The notes under the pieces are model-generated. The model was not told the origin of the DNA and searched no databases. It saw only the letters and a program-made list of their open reading frames with translations. A stretch of DNA of 12,052 bases, from positions 1 to 12,052 of the forward strand of contig CAMWRC010000014.1 of assembly GCA_947176565.1 (NCBI GenBank). The letters are read 5' to 3'. Positions within the stretch are counted from its first letter, which is position 1. Every line of letters starts with the position of its first letter. The position numbers and the translations under genes are program-made. Below are positions 7,536 to 12,052 of the stretch, in pieces. This DNA is from an uncultured Ruminococcus sp. GTDB lineage: Bacteria; Bacillota; Clostridia; Oscillospirales; Ruminococcaceae.

Positions 7536-7564
7536 TTGACATACCTGCATATTTGTGGTAAAAT
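7536..7564 (+). promoter_or_regulatory. Strong sigma-A-type promoter for rpsU
   Basis: TTGACA (7536-7541), a 17-base spacer, then TAAAAT (7559-7564). Transcription would start near 7571, leaving about 108 bases of untranslated leader before rpsU. Placement right after leuS makes rpsU an independent unit. Confidence 0.85.
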
Positions 7565-7590
7565 ATCATTGTATTCGTAATTGAATTGAA

Positions 7591-7670
7591 GTTCAGGTTG
7601 ACTGACACTCTCCGGAGTGATTAGTATATAGCCCGGGGTTTCCTGTGGGCAACCTCTGAACAAGGGAGGG
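7591..7670 (+). ncRNA. Structured three-way-junction leader of rpsU (cis-regulatory RNA candidate)
   Basis: Closing stem P1 pairs 7591-7600 (GTTCAGGTTG) with 7650-7661, ten pairs with a two-base bulge (7655-7656). Hairpin P2 pairs ACT (7601-7603) with AGT (7623-7625) and CACTC (7606-7610) with GAGTG (7615-7619) around a TCCG loop. Hairpin P3 pairs GCCC (7631-7634) with GGGC (7647-7650), sharing C7650 with P1. P1 ends two bases before the SD GGGAGGG (7664-7670). CTCTCC (7608-7613) can alternatively pair with GGAGGG (7665-7670). The stems are seen by eye; control of bS21 synthesis is inferred. I do not recognise it as a named RNA family. Confidence 0.6.
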
Positions 7671-7678
7671 AAATGTAA

Positions 7679-7852
7679 ATGGCAGAAGTTCGTGTCGGCA
7701 AGAATGAGTCCCTTGACACTGCTCTTAAAAGATTTAAGAGGTCATGTGCTAAGGACGGCGTTATTGCAGAGGTACGTAAAAGAGAGCATTATGAAAAGCC
7801 TTCGGTTAAGCGTAAGAAGAAGTCCGAGGCAGCTCGTAAGCGCAAGTATTAA
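7679..7852 (+). CDS. rpsU: Small ribosomal subunit protein bS21
   Basis: A 57-residue, strongly basic protein: it begins [20 protein letters not shown], has the [20 protein letters not shown] segment, and ends in a Lys/Arg-rich tail ([14 protein letters not shown]). This is the typical length and pattern of bS21. The protein sits on the 30S platform near the 16S rRNA 3' end and anti-SD and is added late in assembly. An excellent SD GGGAGGG (7664-7670) lies 8 bases before ATG 7679. Immediately upstream and in frame is ATG-TAA (7673-7678), a minimal start-stop. The gene has its own promoter, a structured leader and an intrinsic terminator. In many Firmicutes rpsU lies near dnaJ or yqeY; neither neighbour is here. 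Confidence 0.97.
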   Translation: MAEVRVGKNESLDTALKRFKRSCAKDGVIAEVRKREHYEKPSVKRKKKSEAARKRKY

Positions 7853-7874
7853 TCCTTGCGGTATATGACATCGG

Positions 7875-7910
7875 AGCGGACGGAGTGATTCGTCCGCTTT
7901 TTATTTTTTT
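7875..7910 (+). terminator. Intrinsic terminator of rpsU
   Basis: AGCGGACG (7875-7882) pairs with CGTCCGCT (7891-7898) in a perfect 8-bp stem with an 8-base loop, followed by a T-rich run interrupted by one A to 7910. It ends 24 bases before aroQ. Confidence 0.93.
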
Positions 7911-7934
7911 AGTATCAATAATCAGGAGGATTTT

Positions 7935-8366
7935 ATGATTAAAAAAATTTTAGTTATACATGGTCCGAATCTCAATCTTCTCGGTGAACGTGAACCGGGT
8001 GTGTACGGCGATTCCGGAATAGATGTCCTGAATCATAATATAATTGACAGGGCAAAGGCTCTCGGTCTTGAATGCGAAATATTCCAGTCAAACCATGAGG
8101 GTGCTATAATCGACAAGCTCCATTCCGCACGGAATAATTTTGACGGCGTTGTAATCAATGCCGGTGCATATACTCATTACAGCTATGCTATCAGAGATGC
8201 AATAGCAGCTATAAAAATTCCTGTTATTGAGGTTCACATCAGCAATATTGATGCGCGTGAGGAATTTCGTTCAAATTCCGTTATCGCTCCTGTATGCCGC
8301 GGAAGTATATGCGGTCTCGGATTTGCAAGCTATTATCTCGCCGTTCAGGCATTGTCGGAGCTTTGA
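7935..8366 (+). CDS. aroQ: Type II 3-dehydroquinate dehydratase (AroQ)
   Basis: A 143-residue type II dehydroquinase, normal length. It converts 3-dehydroquinate to 3-dehydroshikimate in the shikimate pathway toward aromatic amino acids; type II enzymes form dodecamers. Seen: GPNLNLLGEREPGVYG at residues 10-25 with catalytic Arg19 and Tyr24, FQSNHEG at 50-56, INAGAYTHYSYAIRDA at 74-89 with His81, and EVHISN at 99-104 with His101. SD AGGAGGA (7923-7929) precedes ATG 7935. It follows the rpsU terminator by 24 bases with no clear promoter of its own, so it may depend on read-through or on a promoter I cannot see. The gene order aroQ-aminopeptidase-efp matches yqhS-yqhT-efp of B. subtilis. Confidence 0.97.
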   Translation: MIKKILVIHGPNLNLLGEREPGVYGDSGIDVLNHNIIDRAKALGLECEIFQSNHEGAIIDKLHSARNNFDGVVINAGAYTHYSYAIRDAIAAIKIPVIEVHISNIDAREEFRSNSVIAPVCRGSICGLGFASYYLAVQALSEL

Positions 8367-8367
8367 T

Positions 8368-9435
8368 ATGAACAGATTTGAAAAGTTATTTGAAATTCTT
8401 CCGAAACGTGTAAACAGCGTCCTTATTACTTCCGATGTGAACAGACGTTATTTTACCGGAATGAAATCTTCTGCCGGAGCAGTTCTTGCGTTCCGGAACA
8501 AGGCATATCTGCTTATTGATTTCCGGTATATCGAAAAAGCACGCGAATCTGTTACAGATGCCGAAGTTGTTGAAATGAAAAAACTATATCCTCAGATTGC
8601 AAATCTGCTGAAAGAAAACAGCGCGAAAAATATGGCTGTTGAATCTCAGAAAGTGACTGTAAGTCAGCTGAATAATATGCGCAGACATCTTAAAAGTATT
8701 CAGATTATTGATACAGATGTACTCAGCAATGCAATAAATTCTCTCCGTTCAGTCAAGGACGAATATGAAATTTCATGCATACAAAAGGCGCAGGAAATCG
8801 CAGAATCAGCATTCAGCCATATTCTCGGATTTATAAAGCCTGATGTTACAGAACGTCAGATTGCTATGGAACTTGACCGCGTAATGCTTGAAAACGGCGC
8901 GGAAGGAATCTCTTTCGATACGATTGCTCTTGCCGGCGAAAATACATCAATGCCGCACGGAGTTCCCTCAGACAGAAAAGTTCGGGACGGCGAATTTGTC
9001 CTCATGGATTTCGGCGCAGTATATAACGGTTATCACAGCGATATGACGCGTACTATATGTGTAGGCACTCCGACTGACAAAATGAAAGAAGTATACAATA
9101 TTGTTCTTAATGCCCAGAATGCCGCCATAAATGCAGCATGTGCAGGAATGACAGGTCAGGAACTCGACAGCATTGCAAGAAGTATAATCGCGGATTCCGG
9201 TTATGGAAAGCTTTTCGGTCATTCACTCGGTCACGGCGTAGGACTTGAAATTCACGAGAATCCAAACGCTTCGCCAAACAACAGAAAGATACTTCCTGCC
9301 GGTGCGGTCGTGACAATCGAACCCGGTATATATATAGCCGGAAAATTTGGCGTGCGTATTGAAGATTTTGTCATTTTGCACGAAAACAGGTGCATAAATT
9401 TGACAAAATGTGCAAAAAATATAATATCTTTATAA
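8368..9435 (+). CDS. M24 family Xaa-Pro aminopeptidase (YqhT/PepP-like)
   Basis: A 355-residue metallopeptidase: an N-terminal creatinase-like domain (about 1-130, including NRRYFTGMKSSAGA near 25) and a C-terminal pita-bread M24 catalytic domain (about 135-350). It is expected to remove an N-terminal residue preceding proline in peptides. Metal ligands seen: Asp214 and Asp225 in the MDFGAVYNGYHSD segment, His289 in GHSLGHGVGLEIHE (285 is the conserved first His), Glu318 in TIEPGIY, and Glu332 in GVRIED. ATG 8368 is one base after the aroQ stop with SD GGAG (8357-8360) inside aroQ; frame openness further upstream is an overlap shadow. Its place between aroQ and efp matches B. subtilis yqhT. 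Linkage to efp is suggestive, since EF-P relieves proline stalling, but no functional tie is shown. Confidence 0.93.
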   Translation: MNRFEKLFEILPKRVNSVLITSDVNRRYFTGMKSSAGAVLAFRNKAYLLIDFRYIEKARESVTDAEVVEMKKLYPQIANLLKENSAKNMAVESQKVTVSQLNNMRRHLKSIQIIDTDVLSNAINSLRSVKDEYEISCIQKAQEIAESAFSHILGFIKPDVTERQIAMELDRVMLENGAEGISFDTIALAGENTSMPHGVPSDRKVRDGEFVLMDFGAVYNGYHSDMTRTICVGTPTDKMKEVYNIVLNAQNAAINAACAGMTGQELDSIARSIIADSGYGKLFGHSLGHGVGLEIHENPNASPNNRKILPAGAVVTIEPGIYIAGKFGVRIEDFVILHENRCINLTKCAKNIISL

Positions 9436-9451
9436 TATTTTGTTTTAGGTA

Positions 9452-9480
9452 TTGCAAAATCCTTTAAAATATGATACAAT
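9452..9480 (+). promoter_or_regulatory. Extended -10 promoter upstream of efp
   Basis: TTGCAA (9452-9457), a 17-base spacer, then TACAAT (9475-9480) preceded by TGA (9472-9474), an extended -10 TGn. Predicted start near 9487 gives a leader of about 97 bases. This would let efp be expressed independently of aroQ and the peptidase. Confidence 0.7.
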
Positions 9481-9535
9481 GTACATATATTATAGTTCCG
9501 GTTCTGTTACGGATTTATAAATGCGTTTAATTTCT

Positions 9536-9560
9536 GTACAGGATTTTTGTTTTCCTGTAC
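9536..9560 (+). promoter_or_regulatory. Hairpin in efp leader that can compete with the SD
   Basis: GTACAGGA (9536-9543) and TCCTGTAC (9553-9560) form a perfect 8-bp stem with a T-rich 9-base loop. The 3' arm TCCTG (9553-9557) can alternatively pair with CAGGA of the SD region (9567-9571), extended by two G-T pairs. The two pairings exclude each other. A regulatory role is inferred. Confidence 0.5.
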
Positions 9561-9583
9561 TCAATTCAGGAGGTTTTAAAATT

Positions 9584-10138
9584 ATGATTTCAGCAGGCGA
9601 TTTCAGAAATGGTGTTACTTTTGAGCTGGACGGTCAGGTTGTGGAGTTCCAGCACGTAAAGCCTGGTAAAGGTGCTGCATTTGTAAGAACAAAGTATAAG
9701 AATGTAATTACCGGCTCAGTTGTTGAGACTTCTTTCAACCCGACTGCAAAATTCCCGACGGCTTTCGTTGAGAGAAAAGATATGCAGTACAGCTACAATG
9801 ACGGAGACCTTTACTACTTCATGGATATGGAGACATATGAGCAGCTCCCAGTAAGTGCATCTGTTCTCGGCGACAGCTTCAGATTCGTAAAAGAAGAAAT
9901 GATATGCAAGATTCTTTCATATAAGGGCAATGTTTTCGGCATCGAACCGCCTAACTTTGTTGAACTGGTAGTTACTCAGACTGACCCGGGATTCAAGGGC
10001 GATACAGCTACAAACGCTACAAAGCCCGCTACTCTCGAAACAGGTGCGGAAATCAAAGTTCCGCTGTTTATTGATGAGGGCGAAAAGATTCAGGTCGATA
10101 CAAGAACCGGCGAATATATGGGACGCGCAAACGGCTAA
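9584..10138 (+). CDS. efp: Translation elongation factor P (EF-P)
   Basis: A 184-residue EF-P with the usual three beta-barrel domains. It enters the ribosomal E site and rescues ribosomes stalled at polyproline. Seen: begins [17 protein letters not shown]; the tip loop of domain I reads KPGKGAAF, with the modifiable Lys at residue 29. The PGKG loop matches the B. subtilis form, which carries 5-aminopentanol; the modification here is unknown. [25 protein letters not shown] and the ending [13 protein letters not shown] are typical of domain III. SD AGGAGG (9568-9573) precedes ATG 9584. An in-frame ATG at 9521 lies in the leader hairpin region, lacks an SD, and would add 21 atypical residues. 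It has its own promoter; aroQ and the M24 peptidase lie upstream as in B. subtilis. Confidence 0.97.
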   Translation: MISAGDFRNGVTFELDGQVVEFQHVKPGKGAAFVRTKYKNVITGSVVETSFNPTAKFPTAFVERKDMQYSYNDGDLYYFMDMETYEQLPVSASVLGDSFRFVKEEMICKILSYKGNVFGIEPPNFVELVVTQTDPGFKGDTATNATKPATLETGAEIKVPLFIDEGEKIQVDTRTGEYMGRANG

Positions 10139-10149
10139 GAATTTTTTAC

Positions 10150-10202
10150 AGAACCTGTCCGCACAGAAATTTCCTTTTCAGGAGTCTGTGCAGACAGGCT
10201 CT
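10150..10202 (+). repeat. Large imperfect hairpin between efp and the CD1247-like gene
   Basis: Three stem blocks pair: AGA (10150-10152) with TCT (10200-10202), CCTGTC (10154-10159) with GACAGG (10193-10198), and GCACAG (10161-10166) with CTGTGC (10186-10191). They are separated by single A-C and C-A mismatches. The 19-base loop can form a further 3-bp TCC/GGA stem. No T-run follows, so it is not a classic terminator. It could be a weak terminator, a processing site or a 3'-end stabiliser. Confidence 0.6.
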
Positions 10203-10233
10203 TGCAATAATAATAACAAAGGAGGCTTTAATT

Positions 10234-10782
10234 ATGAAGCTTACTGAAAAAATGTCCTATTTACAGGGATTATTTGAAGGTCTCGGAATTGACGATTCCA
10301 CCAAAGAGGGAAAGGCACTTGTCAAGATGACCGAAGTAATGGCTGAAATGACAGCATATATCGAGGATTTGCAGTCTCAGGTAGATGAGCTTACAGAACT
10401 CTGCGACATTCTTGATAAGGATTTAGGACAGGTCGAGGAAGATGTTTACAATGACTGCGGTGAGTGCGGAATATGCGGCGGCGCAGAAGATGACGAAGAC
10501 GACGAGGACTATGAAGAATTTAACGAGGAGTTCGATTCAGATTCAGATGAATATGAAGAAGATAATGATGAGTGGGACGACTGGGACGACGATGACGAAC
10601 TCTATGAAGTTGCCTGCCCTTCATGCGGAGATACTATTCTTGTTGATGAGGGAATGATTGACGAGGGTTCAATAAACTGCCCGAACTGCGGCGAGCTTCT
10701 CGAATTTGATTACGACGATTTGACTATCGAAGATTTTGAGGAGTCAGATGAATCAGGTTCTGAAGAAAATTCAGAGGATTAA
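10234..10782 (+). CDS. CD1247-type N-terminal domain protein with acidic linker and zinc ribbon
   Basis: A 182-residue, extremely acidic protein. Seen: a helical, probably coiled-coil N-terminal domain (residues 1-72, beginning MKLTEKMSYLQGLFEGLGID, with STKEGKALVKMTEVM), resembling what databases call the CD1247 N-terminal domain of Clostridia. Then come CGECGIC (Cys75, 78, 81), an Asp/Glu/Trp-rich linker (about 85-122) and a C-terminal zinc ribbon with Cys128/Cys131 and Cys149/Cys152 (CPSCGDT, CPNCGELLEF). The domain name is from memory and no biochemical role is known to me. The zinc ribbon plus acidic linker could mimic nucleic acid or contact basic proteins such as ribosomal or RNA polymerase parts, but that is speculation. 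SD AAAGGAGGC precedes ATG 10234. It follows efp by 95 bases containing a large hairpin and no obvious promoter. Confidence 0.85.
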   Translation: MKLTEKMSYLQGLFEGLGIDDSTKEGKALVKMTEVMAEMTAYIEDLQSQVDELTELCDILDKDLGQVEEDVYNDCGECGICGGAEDDEDDEDYEEFNEEFDSDSDEYEEDNDEWDDWDDDDELYEVACPSCGDTILVDEGMIDEGSINCPNCGELLEFDYDDLTIEDFEESDESGSEENSED

Positions 10783-10830
10783 AAATAAAAATTTCTCAGA
10801 TATAAAAGAATACTAATACAGAAATTTTAA

Positions 10831-10870
10831 GCCATAGTAATTTTTGATTGTAAGTCAAAAATACTATGGC
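10831..10870 (+). terminator. Long hairpin after the CD1247-like gene, possible terminator
   Basis: GCCATAGTA plus TTTTTGA (10831-10839, 10841-10847) pairs with TCAAAAAT plus ACTATGGC (10855-10870): 16 bp, one bulged A, 7-base loop. GTTTCTATT follows, a modest T-rich tract that merges into the next promoter. An AT-only inverted repeat (10788-10796 with 10820-10828) lies just upstream. Confidence 0.55.
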
Positions 10871-10932
10871 GTTTCTATTGACATATGACTGCTTTTGATG
10901 TATAATTTTAGTAGGATAAATCGGAATTTAAG
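10855..10932 (+). repeat. Promoter-carrying direct repeat, copy 1
   Basis: Matches 11436-11513 at a fixed offset of 581 bases with three mismatches in 78 (10912, 10924, 10931); the first 57 bases (10855-10911) are identical. It begins inside the loop-proximal arm of the 10831-10870 hairpin and ends just before the SD of the GNAT gene. It contains a full promoter. Confidence 0.95.
10878..10906 (+). promoter_or_regulatory. Consensus sigma-A promoter before the GNAT gene
   Basis: TTGACA (10878-10883), a 17-base spacer, TATAAT (10901-10906): both hexamers are perfect. Expected transcription start is near 10913. It lies wholly inside repeat copy 1. Confidence 0.9.
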
Positions 10933-10933
10933 T

Positions 10934-10939
10934 GAGGAG
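10934..10939 (+). promoter_or_regulatory. Ribosome binding site of the GNAT gene
   Basis: GAGGAG lies 9 bases before ATG 10949 but only 3 before ATG 10943, favouring the later start. Confidence 0.55.
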
Positions 10940-10948
10940 AAAATGCAA

Positions 10949-11401
10949 ATGCAAGTAATAGATTACTACAAATGCGACAGACCGGAGTATTGGTTGAGGC
11001 AAATAAAGAAAAGCGATTGGAGAGCCGGACAATTTCTGTATGAATTGTTAAGCGAGAACAAATTTAAAAATACTTTTGGAGAAAAATCAACGGTGCTTAT
11101 GCTTGTGAATGATGATGAACTCATCTCATTTTGTACATATGCAGAAAAAGATGATATACAGCCGACAATATTGACTCCATGGATAGGCTTTGTTTATACA
11201 TTTCCGGAATATAGGGGGCATCGCTATTTGGGAAATTTGTTCGTGGAAATTGAAAAACTTGCTAAAGCTGAGAATATACATAATATCTTTATATCAACAA
11301 ATCATATTGGATTATATGAAAAATACGGTTATGAATTTTATCAGATAATGAATGATATGGAGGGTGAGCCTTCCAGGGTTTATAGGAAGTATATAGATTA
11401 A
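10949..11401 (+). CDS. GNAT family N-acetyltransferase
   Basis: A 150-residue GNAT-fold protein of unknown substrate. Seen: a central strand LMLVNDDELISFCTYAE, motif A WIGFVYTFPEYRGHRYLGNLF with PEYRGHRYLG at residues 86-95, and a C-terminal GLYEKYGYEFYQ segment as in many GNATs. Such enzymes move an acetyl group from acetyl-CoA to an amine. Odd: in the RGxGxG/A pyrophosphate loop the second Gly is Arg92 and the third position is Leu94, so CoA binding may differ. Start: SD GAGGAG (10934-10939) suits ATG 10949 better than ATG 10943. A TTG at 10895 in frame overlaps the -10 box and cannot be used by this promoter. The gene is AT-richer than the block upstream and sits between two near-identical promoter repeats, suggesting acquisition as a cassette. 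Confidence 0.85.
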   Translation: MQVIDYYKCDRPEYWLRQIKKSDWRAGQFLYELLSENKFKNTFGEKSTVLMLVNDDELISFCTYAEKDDIQPTILTPWIGFVYTFPEYRGHRYLGNLFVEIEKLAKAENIHNIFISTNHIGLYEKYGYEFYQIMNDMEGEPSRVYRKYID

Positions 11402-11418
11402 TATACTTAGAAAACTTC

Positions 11419-11438
11419 TGATTTATGCTAATAAATCA
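11419..11438 (+). repeat. Perfect inverted repeat at the head of repeat copy 2
   Basis: TGATTTAT (11419-11426) and ATAAATCA (11431-11438) flank GCTA. The second arm is the start of repeat copy 2; the first arm lies within the 16-base word that reappears at the window end. No T-run follows, so it is not a convincing terminator. Confidence 0.7.
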
Positions 11439-11513
11439 AAAATACTATGGCGTTTCTATTGACATATGACTGCTTTTGATGTATAATTTTAGCAGGATAA
11501 ATCGAAATTTAGG
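11436..11513 (+). repeat. Promoter-carrying direct repeat, copy 2
   Basis: Second copy of 10855-10932, three differences in 78 bases. Unlike copy 1, it lacks the upstream GCCATAGTA arm, so the conserved ACTATGGC cannot form the same hairpin. It lies between the GNAT and DUF3592-like genes. Confidence 0.95.
11459..11487 (+). promoter_or_regulatory. Consensus sigma-A promoter before the DUF3592-like gene
   Basis: TTGACA (11459-11464), a 17-base spacer, TATAAT (11482-11487), identical to the promoter before the GNAT gene. Expected start is near 11494. Confidence 0.9.
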
Positions 11514-11525
11514 CGGTGGTACAAT

Positions 11526-12032
11526 ATGAAAAAAATGTTTTTGATTGTATTAGTCTCATATGTTTCTATGATAATTTTCTTACAATGGCGATATTTTTAT
11601 TATGGGGGAAAACCAATTTATTTTTGGCTGTCTGTATTCTTGGTAATATTATCTATTATTTCATTGCTTGGAATAAAATCCGGACTAAATCATTTTCTTT
11701 CTATCAGATATATCTGTAAAAATGGAGTATCTGCTAAAGCGGTGATTAAAGATTTTAATGTGGAATACTATAGAACAAAAACGTATTATCCAATTATTCA
11801 GTTTCGTGATACCTCAAAAATCTTGCACAAGTATCAAAGCAAGGTCGGAATGAGCATAGTAACAAAAAAATATAAGAAAGGCTCGAAAGTTAAAATCGCA
11901 TATATAGAAGAACAGCCAGATAAATTTATAATTTTTCCAGCTTACTACTATCAATCATTAATGGAAATATTTATGTTTGCATTTATTGGAATCCCATCTT
12001 TAATTGCTTCTATCATATTAGTGATAAGCTAA
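11526..12032 (+). CDS. DUF3592-like membrane protein
   Basis: A 168-residue protein. Seen: two N-terminal transmembrane helices at about residues 4-20 and 31-50, a soluble region at 60-137, and a C-terminal helix at about 145-167. The soluble part reads like DUF3592: KNGVSAKAVIKDF, TYYPIIQFRD, a middle QSKVGMS, then YKKGSKVKIAYIEEQPDKFII, the pattern of variable strand, YxPxVxF, YxxGxxVxVxYxxxxP. DUF3592 has no established activity that I know of. The upstream AGGCGG/GGTGG tract (11511-11519) serves as a weak SD for ATG 11526. It has its own repeat-borne promoter and no coupling to the GNAT gene. It is very AT-rich (the 60 bases at 11521-11580 contain 12 G or C by hand count), unlike the leuS region. 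Probably an accessory gene. Confidence 0.75.
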   Translation: MKKMFLIVLVSYVSMIIFLQWRYFYYGGKPIYFWLSVFLVILSIISLLGIKSGLNHFLSIRYICKNGVSAKAVIKDFNVEYYRTKTYYPIIQFRDTSKILHKYQSKVGMSIVTKKYKKGSKVKIAYIEEQPDKFIIFPAYYYQSLMEIFMFAFIGIPSLIASIILVIS

Positions 12033-12033
12033 T

Positions 12034-12052
12034 TTCTGATTTATGCTAAATT
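12034..12052 (+). repeat. Start of a third repeat copy cut by the window end
   Basis: TTCTGATTTATGCTAA (12034-12049) exactly repeats 11416-11431, the 16 bases leading into repeat copy 2, and again follows directly after a stop codon. The next bases (ATT) diverge, and the window ends before the promoter part would be seen. Confidence 0.6.

Noticed and set aside
8227..8367. Upstream extension of the Xaa-Pro peptidase
   Set aside because: This part overlaps conserved aroQ codons in another frame; ATG 8368 has an SD and gives the expected N terminus.
9400..9425. TTGACA and TATAAT at the end of the peptidase gene as an efp promoter
   Set aside because: The spacer is only 14 bases. The 9452-9480 site with a 17-base spacer and extended -10 is better.
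9413..9442. A-T-only imperfect hairpin around the peptidase stop as a terminator
   Set aside because: The stem is almost all A-T with a two-base bulge and only a short T-rich tail. Too weak to call.
9521..9583. Earlier ATG for efp
   Set aside because: It lacks an SD, runs through the leader hairpin, and adds residues not typical of EF-P; AGGAGG precisely serves ATG 9584.
10895..10948. Upstream TTG start for the GNAT gene
   Set aside because: It overlaps the -10 box and lies before the predicted transcript start; GAGGAG serves the ATG at 10949 (or 10943).
11416..11513. Repeat considered as an integron attC site
   Set aside because: No GTTRRRY core or paired R'/R'' boxes were found, no integrase is in the window, and each unit carries its own promoter, unlike standard integron cassettes.

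Overview
The window is a densely packed, single-strand (+) stretch of a Firmicutes chromosome, most likely a Clostridia member of the Ruminococcus/Oscillospiraceae type. The evidence is moderate GC, purine-rich Shine-Dalgarno (SD) sites before nearly every gene, a lysine-loop EF-P, an LCP cell-wall ligase, a CD1247-type zinc-ribbon protein, and gene orders familiar from Gram-positives. Family assignments rest on motifs and remembered homologues; no search was run.

Region 1 (1-7506) is one long co-directional run: the 3' end of ftsY, rdgB, yhbY (yqeI), nadD, yqeK, an LCP-family gene, rsfS, a small four-helix membrane protein gene, and leuS. Most junctions overlap by 2-8 bases or are under 40 bases apart, so it behaves as an operon joining membrane targeting, nucleotide-pool cleaning, NAD synthesis, ribosome assembly and silencing, envelope polymer ligation and tRNA charging. 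The ftsY end is unusual: after the normal end of the GTPase domain comes a tail of about 152 residues, made of an acidic hexapeptide tandem repeat and a basic amphipathic MinD/FtsY-like membrane-targeting segment.

Region 2 (7507-7910) is a separate transcription unit for ribosomal protein bS21 (rpsU, 57 aa). It has a strong promoter, a 5' leader of about 108 nt that folds into a convincing three-way junction ending just before the SD, and an intrinsic terminator.

Region 3 (7911-10782) holds aroQ, an M24 Xaa-Pro aminopeptidase and efp, the same order as yqhS-yqhT-efp in Bacillus subtilis. A CD1247-like acidic zinc-ribbon protein follows. The efp gene has its own extended -10 promoter and a leader hairpin that can compete with its SD. 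A large hairpin separates efp from the CD1247-like gene.

Region 4 (10783-12052) differs in character. It is visibly AT-richer and carries two unrelated small genes, a GNAT acetyltransferase and a DUF3592-like membrane protein. Each is preceded by a nearly identical repeat of about 78 bp carrying a consensus sigma-A promoter, and the start of a further repeat lies at the window end. This looks like a promoter-plus-gene cassette array inserted after a housekeeping block, and it is one of the best candidates here for something undescribed. The others are the FtsY tail and the rpsU leader. No intergenic stretch exceeds 300 bases; the longest is 7507-7678, which contains the rpsU promoter and leader. 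No tRNA, rRNA, CRISPR array or transposase was seen, and no convincing minus-strand gene.
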